In this document: positions 42,263-49,415 of the stretch, piece after piece
Numbering within the stretch: position 1 is the stretch's first letter
Layout: each line of letters opens with the position of its first letter
DNA from: DATMGU01 sp035555315
GTDB taxonomy: Bacteria; Pseudomonadota; Alphaproteobacteria; ATCC43930; CGMCC-115725
Assembly: GCA_035555315.1 (NCBI GenBank)
Contig: DATMGU010000060.1
Span: 1-64,000, forward strand
Direction: 5' to 3'
DNA length: 64,000 bases
Notes under the pieces: model-generated
Told to the model about the DNA's origin: nothing
Seen by the model: only the letters and a program-made list of their open reading frames with translations
The model's database searches: none
Made by a program: the position numbers and the translations under genes

Positions 42263-42739
42263 TTAAGGCGCCGGGGTCAGGCGGATGATGACTTCGACCC
42301 GGCTGACGACCATCCCGTCCGGCGGCGACGGCAGGTCGCCGACGGTCACGTGGCTGCCGGGAATATCCAGCAGGTTGCCCTGACCCTCGACATAGAAATG
42401 ATGATGGTCGGAAGTATTGGTGTCGAAATACGATCGGCCCGGCTCGACCACCACCTCGCGCAGCAGCCCCGCCGCGGTGAATTGGTGCAGCGTGTTGTAG
42501 ACCGTGGCCAGCGATACCGGGATCAGGCGTTCGAGGGCCGTGCCGTGCAATTGCTCGGCCGTCACATGCCGGTCGCCGCCATCGAACAGCAACGCGCCCA
42601 GCGCCAGCCGCTGACGGGTCGGGCGCAAGCCGGCATCGCGCAGCAGCCCCGCGACCGGACGCAGCCCGACTTCGACCTCGACCGCATCCACGCCGATCGG
42701 ATCGGTGCCACCTTCCCGTGCCGCCATCGCCTCAGGCAT
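42263..42739 (-). CDS. irr: Irr-type iron response regulator (Fur superfamily)
   Basis: The 158-residue protein has the Irr-like DNA-binding region LLRDAGLRPTRQRLALGALLFDGGDRHVTAEQL and the HHH haem/iron motif (His112-114, TSDHHHFYVEG) characteristic of Irr rather than Fur. Irr in alphaproteobacteria represses iron-using genes under iron limitation and is degraded or inactivated through haem. The N-terminal haem motif of Bradyrhizobium Irr is not visible. The ATG at 42739 follows GGGAAAG; an ATG at 42727 is possible. Confidence 0.9.
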   Translation of the reverse strand: MPEAMAAREGGTDPIGVDAVEVEVGLRPVAGLLRDAGLRPTRQRLALGALLFDGGDRHVTAEQLHGTALERLIPVSLATVYNTLHQFTAAGLLREVVVEPGRSYFDTNTSDHHHFYVEGQGNLLDIPGSHVTVGDLPSPPDGMVVSRVEVIIRLTPAP

Positions 42740-42820
42740 CCGCGCTAACTTTCCCGTCCAACTCGCACCACCGCGCCCCAATACATCTAGCAGTTAAAGT
42801 GGGCATGCGTAACCGAACCG

Positions 42821-44218
42821 TCAATTACCCGTTTGCAGCCGGTCCACCAACTCGCCCACGCTCGGCACATAGCCGTTGGCATAGAAGGGATCATCGGCGA
42901 ACCGGTAGGCATTGTGGCCGGCGAACATGAGGTTGCTGTCGATATGATCCGAATGGCTGATGTGCTGCAACGTCTTCTGGATGCAGAACGATCGCGGATC
43001 GGCCTTCTTGCCGGTGGTCCCGGTCTCGTTCTGGGCCCAGTTCGAGAAACCGCAGGCGGATAGGCACCCCATGCAGGCGATCTGGTCGTGCCGGATTTCC
43101 TCGGCACTTTCCGGCACCACGAAGATCAGCGTCGAATCCGGCGTGCGCAACGCCTCGGTGAAGCCGGCCGCCATCCACCGCTCGGCGGCCTCGCGGTCAT
43201 GCGGCGTCACGTAGACGGTACGGCCGCGCGCGCCGATGCTGAGCGTCACCGAATGCTCGCCGACCGGTTCGACCGTATAGGCGACTTGGCGTTCGGAGCG
43301 CCCCTGCAGATCGTTGAGAAAGCTGTTGCGCACCGCCGACGAGTAGAACCCCGTCGGGCTGAAGTGGTTCAAATAGACGTCGCCCTGCTTCAAGGTCAGC
43401 AGCTTCTGCTTCCAGGCATCGGAGATCGGGCTTTCCTGGGTCAGCAGCGGACGGGTACCGAACTGAAAGGCCACCGGGCCGATTTCGTCATTGTCCAGCC
43501 AGTCCGACCATTCGCGCAGATACCAGACGCCACCGGCCATGAAGATCGGCGTCTCGCCGAGCCCGACCTCGCGCATCATCGCGCGCAGCTCGCGAACCCG
43601 CGGGTAAGGATCCTCCGGGCATTCCGGGTTCTCGCTGTTCGACAAGCCGTTATGGCCGCCCGCAAGCCATGGATCCTCGTAAACGATACCGCCCAGCAAT
43701 GCGCTGAACTTGTGGTAGGCGCGTTTCCACAGGGCCCGAAACGCCCTGGCCGAGGACACGATGGGGTAATAATAAACGTCGTATTGCGCGCAGATCTCGG
43801 CGATCCGATACGGCATGCCGGCACCGCAGGTGACGCCGTGGATCAGCCCCTTGGCGCCCTCCAGCACACCGTGCAGAATCCGCTCCGCCGCCGCCATCTC
43901 CCACAGCACGTTCATATGAATGCGGCCATTGCCATTGGCGCAGTCATGGGCGATGCGTGCCTGATTGATGCCGCCGCGGATCGAATAGCCGACCAGTTCC
44001 TCGTGCCGTTCCCGTCGGGTCGTGCCGTGATAGACCTGTTCGATCTTCTCGCCATTGGCGTCGTAACTATCGGCGTTCACCCCGGAGAACGTGCCGATCC
44101 CGCCGGCGGCGGCCCAGGCGCCGGAGCTTTCGCCGTTCGACACGGAGATACCTTTACCGCCTTCCACCAGCGGCAACGTCTCGCGGCCGGAAATAACCAG
44201 CGATTTCAATGCCTTCAC
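42821..44218 (-). CDS. Nitronate monooxygenase-like flavoprotein with C-terminal cysteine motif
   Basis: The 465-residue protein is a TIM-barrel flavoprotein related to 2-nitropropane dioxygenase (PLVEGGKGISVSNGESSGAWAAAGGIGTFSG, GLIHGVTCGAGMPYRI, PIFMAGGVWYLREW, PVAFQFGTRPLLTQES). A C-terminal segment CMGCLSACGFSNWAQ and a further Cys in RSFCIQKTLQ distinguish this longer subgroup and could bind a metal or Fe-S centre. The actual substrate is unknown. It starts with GTG at 44218 after GGGAGTAAGG, upstream of irr on the same strand. Confidence 0.82.
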   Translation of the reverse strand: MKALKSLVISGRETLPLVEGGKGISVSNGESSGAWAAAGGIGTFSGVNADSYDANGEKIEQVYHGTTRRERHEELVGYSIRGGINQARIAHDCANGNGRIHMNVLWEMAAAERILHGVLEGAKGLIHGVTCGAGMPYRIAEICAQYDVYYYPIVSSARAFRALWKRAYHKFSALLGGIVYEDPWLAGGHNGLSNSENPECPEDPYPRVRELRAMMREVGLGETPIFMAGGVWYLREWSDWLDNDEIGPVAFQFGTRPLLTQESPISDAWKQKLLTLKQGDVYLNHFSPTGFYSSAVRNSFLNDLQGRSERQVAYTVEPVGEHSVTLSIGARGRTVYVTPHDREAAERWMAAGFTEALRTPDSTLIFVVPESAEEIRHDQIACMGCLSACGFSNWAQNETGTTGKKADPRSFCIQKTLQHISHSDHIDSNLMFAGHNAYRFADDPFYANGYVPSVGELVDRLQTGN

Positions 44219-44405
44219 TGCCTTACTCCCGCTTCACCCCGGCGCGTTCGGCGAACCGATGCCGGGCCCGATCGATGGCCTCCGCGGACGTCTCGGCCCC
44301 CGCCGGTGCGCCCACGATCGTAACCTCTTTGTCATAATACCCCAGGCCATAATGGCCCTGTTTGGGCCAAAACGGAACCCGGACTCCGTCATCCGACCCC
44401 ATCCG

Positions 44406-45170
44406 TCATTCGACCATAGCAGGTCCTGAGCGGGCGAGGCCCGCCAGTTGATCCGGCACATCGGTGAAGAAGCCACAGACCCCCCAGCCGGCCAATTCCT
44501 CGGCGCGTCCGGCATGGTTCACGGTATACGCCAGCAACGGGTAGCCGGATGCTTGAACTTCCTTCGCCTTGGCCGCCGTCAGGCGGCTATGGTCGCAATG
44601 CACCGTCGTCGCGTCCAACGCGTCGGCCAGGCTGCGCCAATCGGTCCCGAGCTCGCGCAGCAACACGCCGCGCTCGATCCCCGGGGCGGCGTCGCGAGCG
44701 GCCTCCAGCGCCGTCCTATCGAAGCTCGACAGCAGCGGTGCCGGCAAACTGGCCGGCCAGTTGGTCCGCAGGATGTCGACCACGGCACGCGCCGTCGCCG
44801 GCCCGGCCCCCGGATGCGGCTTGATCTCTATATTGGCACCCAACCCCAATTCCGCCAGCAAGTCGATCGCCTCCTCCAGAGTCGGCACCGTCTCGCCGGC
44901 GAATTTCGGATCGAACCAGGCACCGGCATCAAACACGGCGAGCTCGGCCAAGGTAAGCTCGGCCGCGACACCCCTGCCATCCGTGGTCCGCTCGATGGTG
45001 TCGTCATGCAGCAGGATGCAGCGCCCATCCGCGGTCAGACGGACGTCGAATTCGACCCATGCGGCACCCAGCAGCTTGGCCACGCGAAACCCGGCCAGGG
45101 TGTTTTCCGGCGCATGAGCGGCGGCCCCTCGATGACCGATCACCCGCGGCAGACGGCTAGCCCTCGTCAT
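44406..45170 (-). CDS. ugpQ: Glycerophosphodiester phosphodiesterase
   Basis: The 254-residue GDPD enzyme splits glycerophosphodiesters into glycerol 3-phosphate and an alcohol. Conserved catalytic and metal residues are seen in IGHRGAAAHAPENTLAGF, WVEFDVRLTADG and ILLHDDTIERTTDG, followed by NIEIKPHPGAG and a closing GVCGFFTDVPD. There is no signal peptide, so it is cytoplasmic like UgpQ. The ATG at 45170 follows GGAAGCG. It lies 106 bases after pnp on the same strand. No ugp transporter genes are nearby. Confidence 0.9.
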   Translation of the reverse strand: MTRASRLPRVIGHRGAAAHAPENTLAGFRVAKLLGAAWVEFDVRLTADGRCILLHDDTIERTTDGRGVAAELTLAELAVFDAGAWFDPKFAGETVPTLEEAIDLLAELGLGANIEIKPHPGAGPATARAVVDILRTNWPASLPAPLLSSFDRTALEAARDAAPGIERGVLLRELGTDWRSLADALDATTVHCDHSRLTAAKAKEVQASGYPLLAYTVNHAGRAEELAGWGVCGFFTDVPDQLAGLARSGPAMVE

Positions 45171-45276
45171 CGCTTCCGCTTCCTCGCTTTTCCGTCCTTC
45201 GTCGCGACACATGAACGCGTTAAGGCCGATGGCATCTCAGCCACCGGCCTTCGCGAACATTAAGTTTGGATCGATG

Positions 45277-47376
45277 CTAGGCGGCGGTCTCGCCCGTCTC
45301 CTGATCGATTGCCTTCATGCTGAGCTTCACCTTGCCGCGATCGTCGAGGCCGAGCACCTTGACCTTGACCTGATCGCCGACCTTGACGACATCGGCCACC
45401 TTGCCGACCCGTTGCGACGACAGCTCGCTAATATGAACGAGGCCATCGCGCGCGCCGAGGAAGTTCACGAAAGCGCCGAAATCGACGACTTTCACGACCT
45501 TGCCGGTGTAGACGACGCCAATCTCCGGCTCGGCCACGATGCCGCGGATCCAGTCGATCGCCGCCTGGCTGGCCTTGTCGTCGACCGCCGCGACCTTGAT
45601 CGTGCCGTCATCCTCGATATCGATCTTGGCGCCGGTGACTTCGCAGATCTCGCGGATCACCTTGCCGCCGGACCCGATCACTTCACGGATCTTGTCCTTC
45701 GGGATGGTGATCGTGGTGATGCGCGGCGCATTGCCGCTCACACCTTCGCGGGCATCGGTCAGCGCCTTGGCCATCTCGGCCAGGATATGCTGGCGACCGT
45801 CGCGCGCCTGCGCCAACGCGATGCGCATGATCTCCTCGGTGATCGAGGTGATCTTGATGTCCATCTGCAGGGCGGTGACACCCGTCGTGGTACCGGCCAC
45901 CTTGAAGTCCATATCGCCCAGATGATCTTCGTCACCCAGGATGTCGGACAGCACGGCGAAACCGCTGTCTTCCTTGATCAGCCCCATGGCGATGCCGGCG
46001 ACCGGGCGGGCCAGCGGCACACCCGCATCCATCAGCGACAAGGACGTGCCGCAGACCGTCGCCATCGAGGACGAGCCATTGGACTCGGTGATCTCGGACA
46101 CGACGCGCAGGGTATAGGGGAAGCTTTCCTTGCTGGGCAGCAGCGGATGAATCGCCCGCCAGGCGAGCTTGCCGTGGCCGATCTCGCGGCGGCCCGGCGA
46201 ACCCATGCGGCCGGCTTCACCCACCGAATAGGGAGGAAAGTTATAGTGCAGCATGAAGTTTTCGCGGTATTCGCCCGCCAGCGCATCGACGATCTGCTCG
46301 TCCTGGCCGGTGCCGAGCGTGGTGACCACCAGCGCCTGGGTTTCGCCGCGGGTGAACAGCGCGGAACCATGGGCGCGAGGGATCAAACCCACTTCGGACA
46401 CGATCGGCCGGACCGTCTTGGTGTCGCGGCCATCGATCCGGATGCCGTTCGCCAGAATGGCGCCGCGCACGATGTCCTTCTCGACACCCTTGAACAGCTT
46501 GCCGGCGAGGGCCTTTTCCTTGTCGTCGGTGAACAGCTCGGGCAGGCGGCGCTTGATCTCGCCGATCTTTTCCTGGCGGGCCGACTTCTGACGCTCGGCA
46601 TAGGCGGCGGTGAGGTCGCCGGTGATGGCGGCGCGCAGCTTGGCGTCGACATCGATGACTTCGGGTGCCTTCTCCGGCAGATCCCAAGGCTCCTTGGCGC
46701 ATTTTTCGGCCAGCTCGATGATCGCCTGGATCACCTGCTGATAGGCGTTATGGCCGAAGGTCACGGCGCCGAGCATGACGTCCTCGGTCAGCTCCTTCGC
46801 CTCGGATTCGACCATCAGCACGCCTTCGACCGTACCGGCGACCACCAGATCCAGTTCCGAGCCGTCGATCTGGTCGGCCAGCGGGTTCAGAATGTATTCG
46901 CCGTTCTTGTAGCCGACGCGGGCGCCGCCGATCGGGCCCATGAACGGAATGCCCGAAATGGTCAGCGCCGCCGAGGCGCCGATCAGCGCCACCATGTCCG
47001 GATCGTTCTCCAGGTCATGGGTCAACACGGTGCAGACGACCTGGGTTTCGTTCAGGAAACCCTCGGCGAAGAGCGGCCGGATCGGCCGATCGATCAGCCG
47101 CGAGACCAGCGTCTCCTTTTCCGACGGGCGCCCTTCACGCTTGAAGAAGCCGCCCGGGATCTTGCCGGCGGCGAACGCCTTTTCCTGATAATTGACCGTC
47201 AGTGGAAAGAAATCCTGACCGGGCTTGATACCACGCGCGGCGACGGCCGTGCACAACACCGTGGTTTCGCCGTACGTCGCCAAGACGGCGCCATCGGCTT
47301 GACGGGCGATCTTGCCCGTCTCGAGGGTCAGCTTGCGCCCACCCCATGTGATTTCCTTACGGAACACCTCGAACAT
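45277..47376 (-). CDS. pnp: Polyribonucleotide nucleotidyltransferase (PNPase)
   Basis: The 699-residue enzyme degrades RNA 3' to 5' using phosphate and is part of the degradosome. It begins MFEVFRKEITWGGRKLTLETGKIARQADGAV and has the first RNase PH domain, the second with GSPGRREIGHGKLAWRA, a KH domain (IGSGGKVIREICEVTGAKI) and an S1 domain (GVVYTGKVVKVVDFGAFVNFL). AAAGGAT precedes the ATG. It follows rpsO after a 307-base leader with six hairpins, the usual rpsO-pnp order. Confidence 0.97.
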   Translation of the reverse strand: MFEVFRKEITWGGRKLTLETGKIARQADGAVLATYGETTVLCTAVAARGIKPGQDFFPLTVNYQEKAFAAGKIPGGFFKREGRPSEKETLVSRLIDRPIRPLFAEGFLNETQVVCTVLTHDLENDPDMVALIGASAALTISGIPFMGPIGGARVGYKNGEYILNPLADQIDGSELDLVVAGTVEGVLMVESEAKELTEDVMLGAVTFGHNAYQQVIQAIIELAEKCAKEPWDLPEKAPEVIDVDAKLRAAITGDLTAAYAERQKSARQEKIGEIKRRLPELFTDDKEKALAGKLFKGVEKDIVRGAILANGIRIDGRDTKTVRPIVSEVGLIPRAHGSALFTRGETQALVVTTLGTGQDEQIVDALAGEYRENFMLHYNFPPYSVGEAGRMGSPGRREIGHGKLAWRAIHPLLPSKESFPYTLRVVSEITESNGSSSMATVCGTSLSLMDAGVPLARPVAGIAMGLIKEDSGFAVLSDILGDEDHLGDMDFKVAGTTTGVTALQMDIKITSITEEIMRIALAQARDGRQHILAEMAKALTDAREGVSGNAPRITTITIPKDKIREVIGSGGKVIREICEVTGAKIDIEDDGTIKVAAVDDKASQAAIDWIRGIVAEPEIGVVYTGKVVKVVDFGAFVNFLGARDGLVHISELSSQRVGKVADVVKVGDQVKVKVLGLDDRGKVKLSMKAIDQETGETAA

Positions 47377-47683
47377 ACTCGATTATCCTTTTACGAGATC
47401 TTGCGGCAGGCCGGCGATCGCCCGGCCAATCCGGACAAGAGGTTCGCATTCTGCCGTGATAGGCTGGGGCAATGGCCCCGAGCAGGCCGTCATCGGCCTG
47501 CTCCCAGTGGGTACGCGGAGCGGCAAAGCCGCGTGTCATAGGTCGAGCAGCAAAGCCGCTCATCGTCAGTCGAGCGGCAAAGCTGCCGCTTGGCGGTCGC
47601 ATCAACGCCGCGCGCGGCGCGGGAGCTCAAGCTCCCGGCCGCGCGCAGGATCGTCGATGACATGGGAGTGAGGCCGACCGCGG
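47377..47683 (-). promoter_or_regulatory. pnp leader region with six consecutive stem-loops
   Basis: This 307-base gap holds no gene. In transcript order the hairpins are a 16-bp stem with one bulge (47610-47646); three related ones (47573-47590, 47545-47561, 47520-47532), each a variant of GCGGCTTTGCCGC; a perfect 10-bp stem with a 4-base loop (47480-47503, arm GAGCAGGCCG); and GGGGC/GCCCC (47466-47479). Known pnp leaders are cleaved by RNase III and bound by PNPase for autocontrol, so a regulatory role is inferred. Confidence 0.65.
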
Positions 47684-47953
47684 TCAGCGACGCAGACCCA
47701 AGCGGCCGATCAGCGACTCATAGCGAGGGACGCTGTTGCGCTTGAGATAATCGAGCAGGCTCCGGCGCTGGCCGACCATGACCAGCAGACCCCGGCGGGA
47801 ATGGAAGTCTTTCTTATGTGCCGAGAGATGCTCGGTCAAATTCCGGATCCGCTCGCTCAACACGGCGACCTGGACTTCCGGCGACCCGGTATCGCCGGGC
47901 TTGGTGGCGTATTCGACAATCAGTTCTTGCTTGCGATCAGGCGTAATCGACAT
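47684..47953 (-). CDS. rpsO: 30S ribosomal protein S15
   Basis: The 89-residue protein matches S15 over its full length (TKPGDTGSPEVQVAVLSERIRNLTEHLSAHKKDFHSRRGLLVMVGQRRSLLDYLKR). It binds 16S rRNA helix 22 and helps platform assembly. The family length is 89, so both ends are secure. It lies 15 bases after truB and upstream of pnp, the classical arrangement. Confidence 0.98.
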   Translation of the reverse strand: MSITPDRKQELIVEYATKPGDTGSPEVQVAVLSERIRNLTEHLSAHKKDFHSRRGLLVMVGQRRSLLDYLKRNSVPRYESLIGRLGLRR

Positions 47954-47968
47954 CGGGGAATCCCATGG

Positions 47969-48943
47969 TCAGATGTTCAGGACACGCACCGGCCGAAGCA
48001 TGCCAGCATCAATCTCCGTAAGAGCGACAAGCTTGCCACCCGTTGACACGGAGACAATCGACCCGTTGCCGAGTTGATCGATGCACGCCCGATCCGACGG
48101 GCGAAGCGGACTCACGGGTTGACCGTGCCGCAGGCGGAGTGCTTCGGCCTCCGTCAAGGCCAGTGCCGGGATGTCGTCCAGCGCGGTCTCTATCGGAAGC
48201 AGGTACTCGGATAGCCGCGCAATATGCCCGAGACTCGATAACTTATCCAGCGTTATCGCAACCGACTCGTCGAAACGGCCGACCCGCGCGCGGCGCAGCG
48301 CCGTGAGATGGCCGACCGTGCCGAGCGCCACCGCGAGATCGCGGCCGAGACTGCGCATATAGGCACCCTTGCCGGACACCACCTCGAAGACCGCGTGATC
48401 GGCATCGGGCAGTTCGACCAGGCTCAATCTATCGATACGGATGGGCCGTGCCGCCAGCTCGACCGCCTCGCCGGCGCGGGCCAAATCATAGGCGCGGCGG
48501 CCATCGACCTTGATCGCCGAATAGGTCGCCGGAACCTGCATGATGGTGCCGGTAAAAGCAGGCAGCGCCGCCTCGATCGCCGAGCGCGCCGGCCGCGCGT
48601 CGGAGGTCGCGACAACCGCCCCCTCCGCGTCGTCGGTCGCCGTGGCGATACCCCAGCGCACGGTCAGCCGATAGGTCTTGCTGCCATCCATCGCCCAGGC
48701 GACGGTCTTGGTCGCCTCGCCCAGAGCCACCGGCAGCAGCCCGGTCGCGAGCGGATCGAGCGTGCCGCCATGGCCGGCCTTGGCCGCGTCGAACAGCCGG
48801 CGCACCGCCGCTACCGCCTGGGTCGAGGTCATGCCGAACGGCTTGTCGAGCGCCACCCAGCCATGGACCGGTTGCCCGCGGCGGTTACGCCCCACCCTTG
48901 GGTCCAGTGCCTTCGACGTCCGTGGCTTGGGGGCCGTCGTCAT
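47969..48943 (-). CDS. truB: tRNA pseudouridine(55) synthase
   Basis: The 324-residue enzyme makes pseudouridine 55 in the T-loop of tRNAs. The catalytic Asp63 is in GHGGTLDPLATGLLPVALG; other conserved parts are GWVALDKPFGMTSTQAV, QVPATYSAIKVDGRRAYDLAR and GAYMRSLGRDLAVALG. The ATG at 48943 lies inside the 3' end of rbfA (59-base overlap), which suggests coupling. A start further downstream is possible but would remove only variable residues. Confidence 0.95.
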   Translation of the reverse strand: MTTAPKPRTSKALDPRVGRNRRGQPVHGWVALDKPFGMTSTQAVAAVRRLFDAAKAGHGGTLDPLATGLLPVALGEATKTVAWAMDGSKTYRLTVRWGIATATDDAEGAVVATSDARPARSAIEAALPAFTGTIMQVPATYSAIKVDGRRAYDLARAGEAVELAARPIRIDRLSLVELPDADHAVFEVVSGKGAYMRSLGRDLAVALGTVGHLTALRRARVGRFDESVAITLDKLSSLGHIARLSEYLLPIETALDDIPALALTEAEALRLRHGQPVSPLRPSDRACIDQLGNGSIVSVSTGGKLVALTEIDAGMLRPVRVLNI

Positions 48944-49334
48944 CACCTGGCACCAAGTCGGCCGCGACATCGGGGCGGTGCAGCAGCCGCTCGATCTGCG
49001 CCGCGCGGTCGAACGAGCGGTCCAACTCGAAGCCCAAGGTCGGGGTGAATTGCAAGGCGACCGCGCGGCCGATGACGCCGCGCAGATAGGGCGCCACCCG
49101 ACGCAAGGCCGCGAGGATCTCGGCCTGCCGGACGCCGCCCAGCGGCACCACAAAAGCCGTCGCGTTTCTGAGGTCCGGGCTGACCCGCACCTCGGTCACG
49201 GTGATCGTGGCATCGACCAGCTCCGGATCGCGCACATCGCCGCGCCGCAGCACCTCGGCCAGGACGTGACGCAGCTCTTCGCCGACGCGCAATTGGCGCT
49301 GGCTTCGGCCGCTGCTGCCTTCCCGTCTCGCCAT
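48885..49334 (-). CDS. rbfA: 30S ribosome-binding factor A
   Basis: The 149-residue KH-fold factor aids 16S rRNA 5'-end maturation and cold adaptation. Typical parts are SQRQLRVGEELRHVLAEVLRRGDVRDPEL, TITVTEVRVSPDLRNATAFVVPLGG and TPTLGFELDRSFDRAAQIERLL. AAGGAC precedes the ATG. A strong terminator lies between infB and this gene, so rbfA probably depends on read-through or its own promoter. Its 3' end overlaps truB. Confidence 0.95.
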   Translation of the reverse strand: MARREGSSGRSQRQLRVGEELRHVLAEVLRRGDVRDPELVDATITVTEVRVSPDLRNATAFVVPLGGVRQAEILAALRRVAPYLRGVIGRAVALQFTPTLGFELDRSFDRAAQIERLLHRPDVAADLVPGDDDGPQATDVEGTGPKGGA

Positions 49335-49366
49335 GTCCTTATCCCGACGCCGGATCGCTTCGATAG

Positions 49367-49406
49367 ATCAAAAACCCGGCGCCGCCTGAAAGACGCGGCG
49401 CCGGGG
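49367..49406 (-). terminator. Strong intrinsic terminator between infB and rbfA
   Basis: On the minus strand CCCGGCGCCGC and GCGGCGCCGGG form a perfect 11-bp stem (49375-49385 with 49395-49405), a 9-base loop and a following TTTTT. It would end or attenuate the nusA-infB transcript before rbfA-truB. Confidence 0.85.
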
Positions 49407-49415
49407 TTAAACCGA

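Noticed and set aside
47377..47683. A tRNA or CRISPR array in the repeat-rich pnp leader
   Set aside because: The repeats are self-complementary and vary in spacing and sequence; no T-loop, CCA end or uniform spacer pattern is present.
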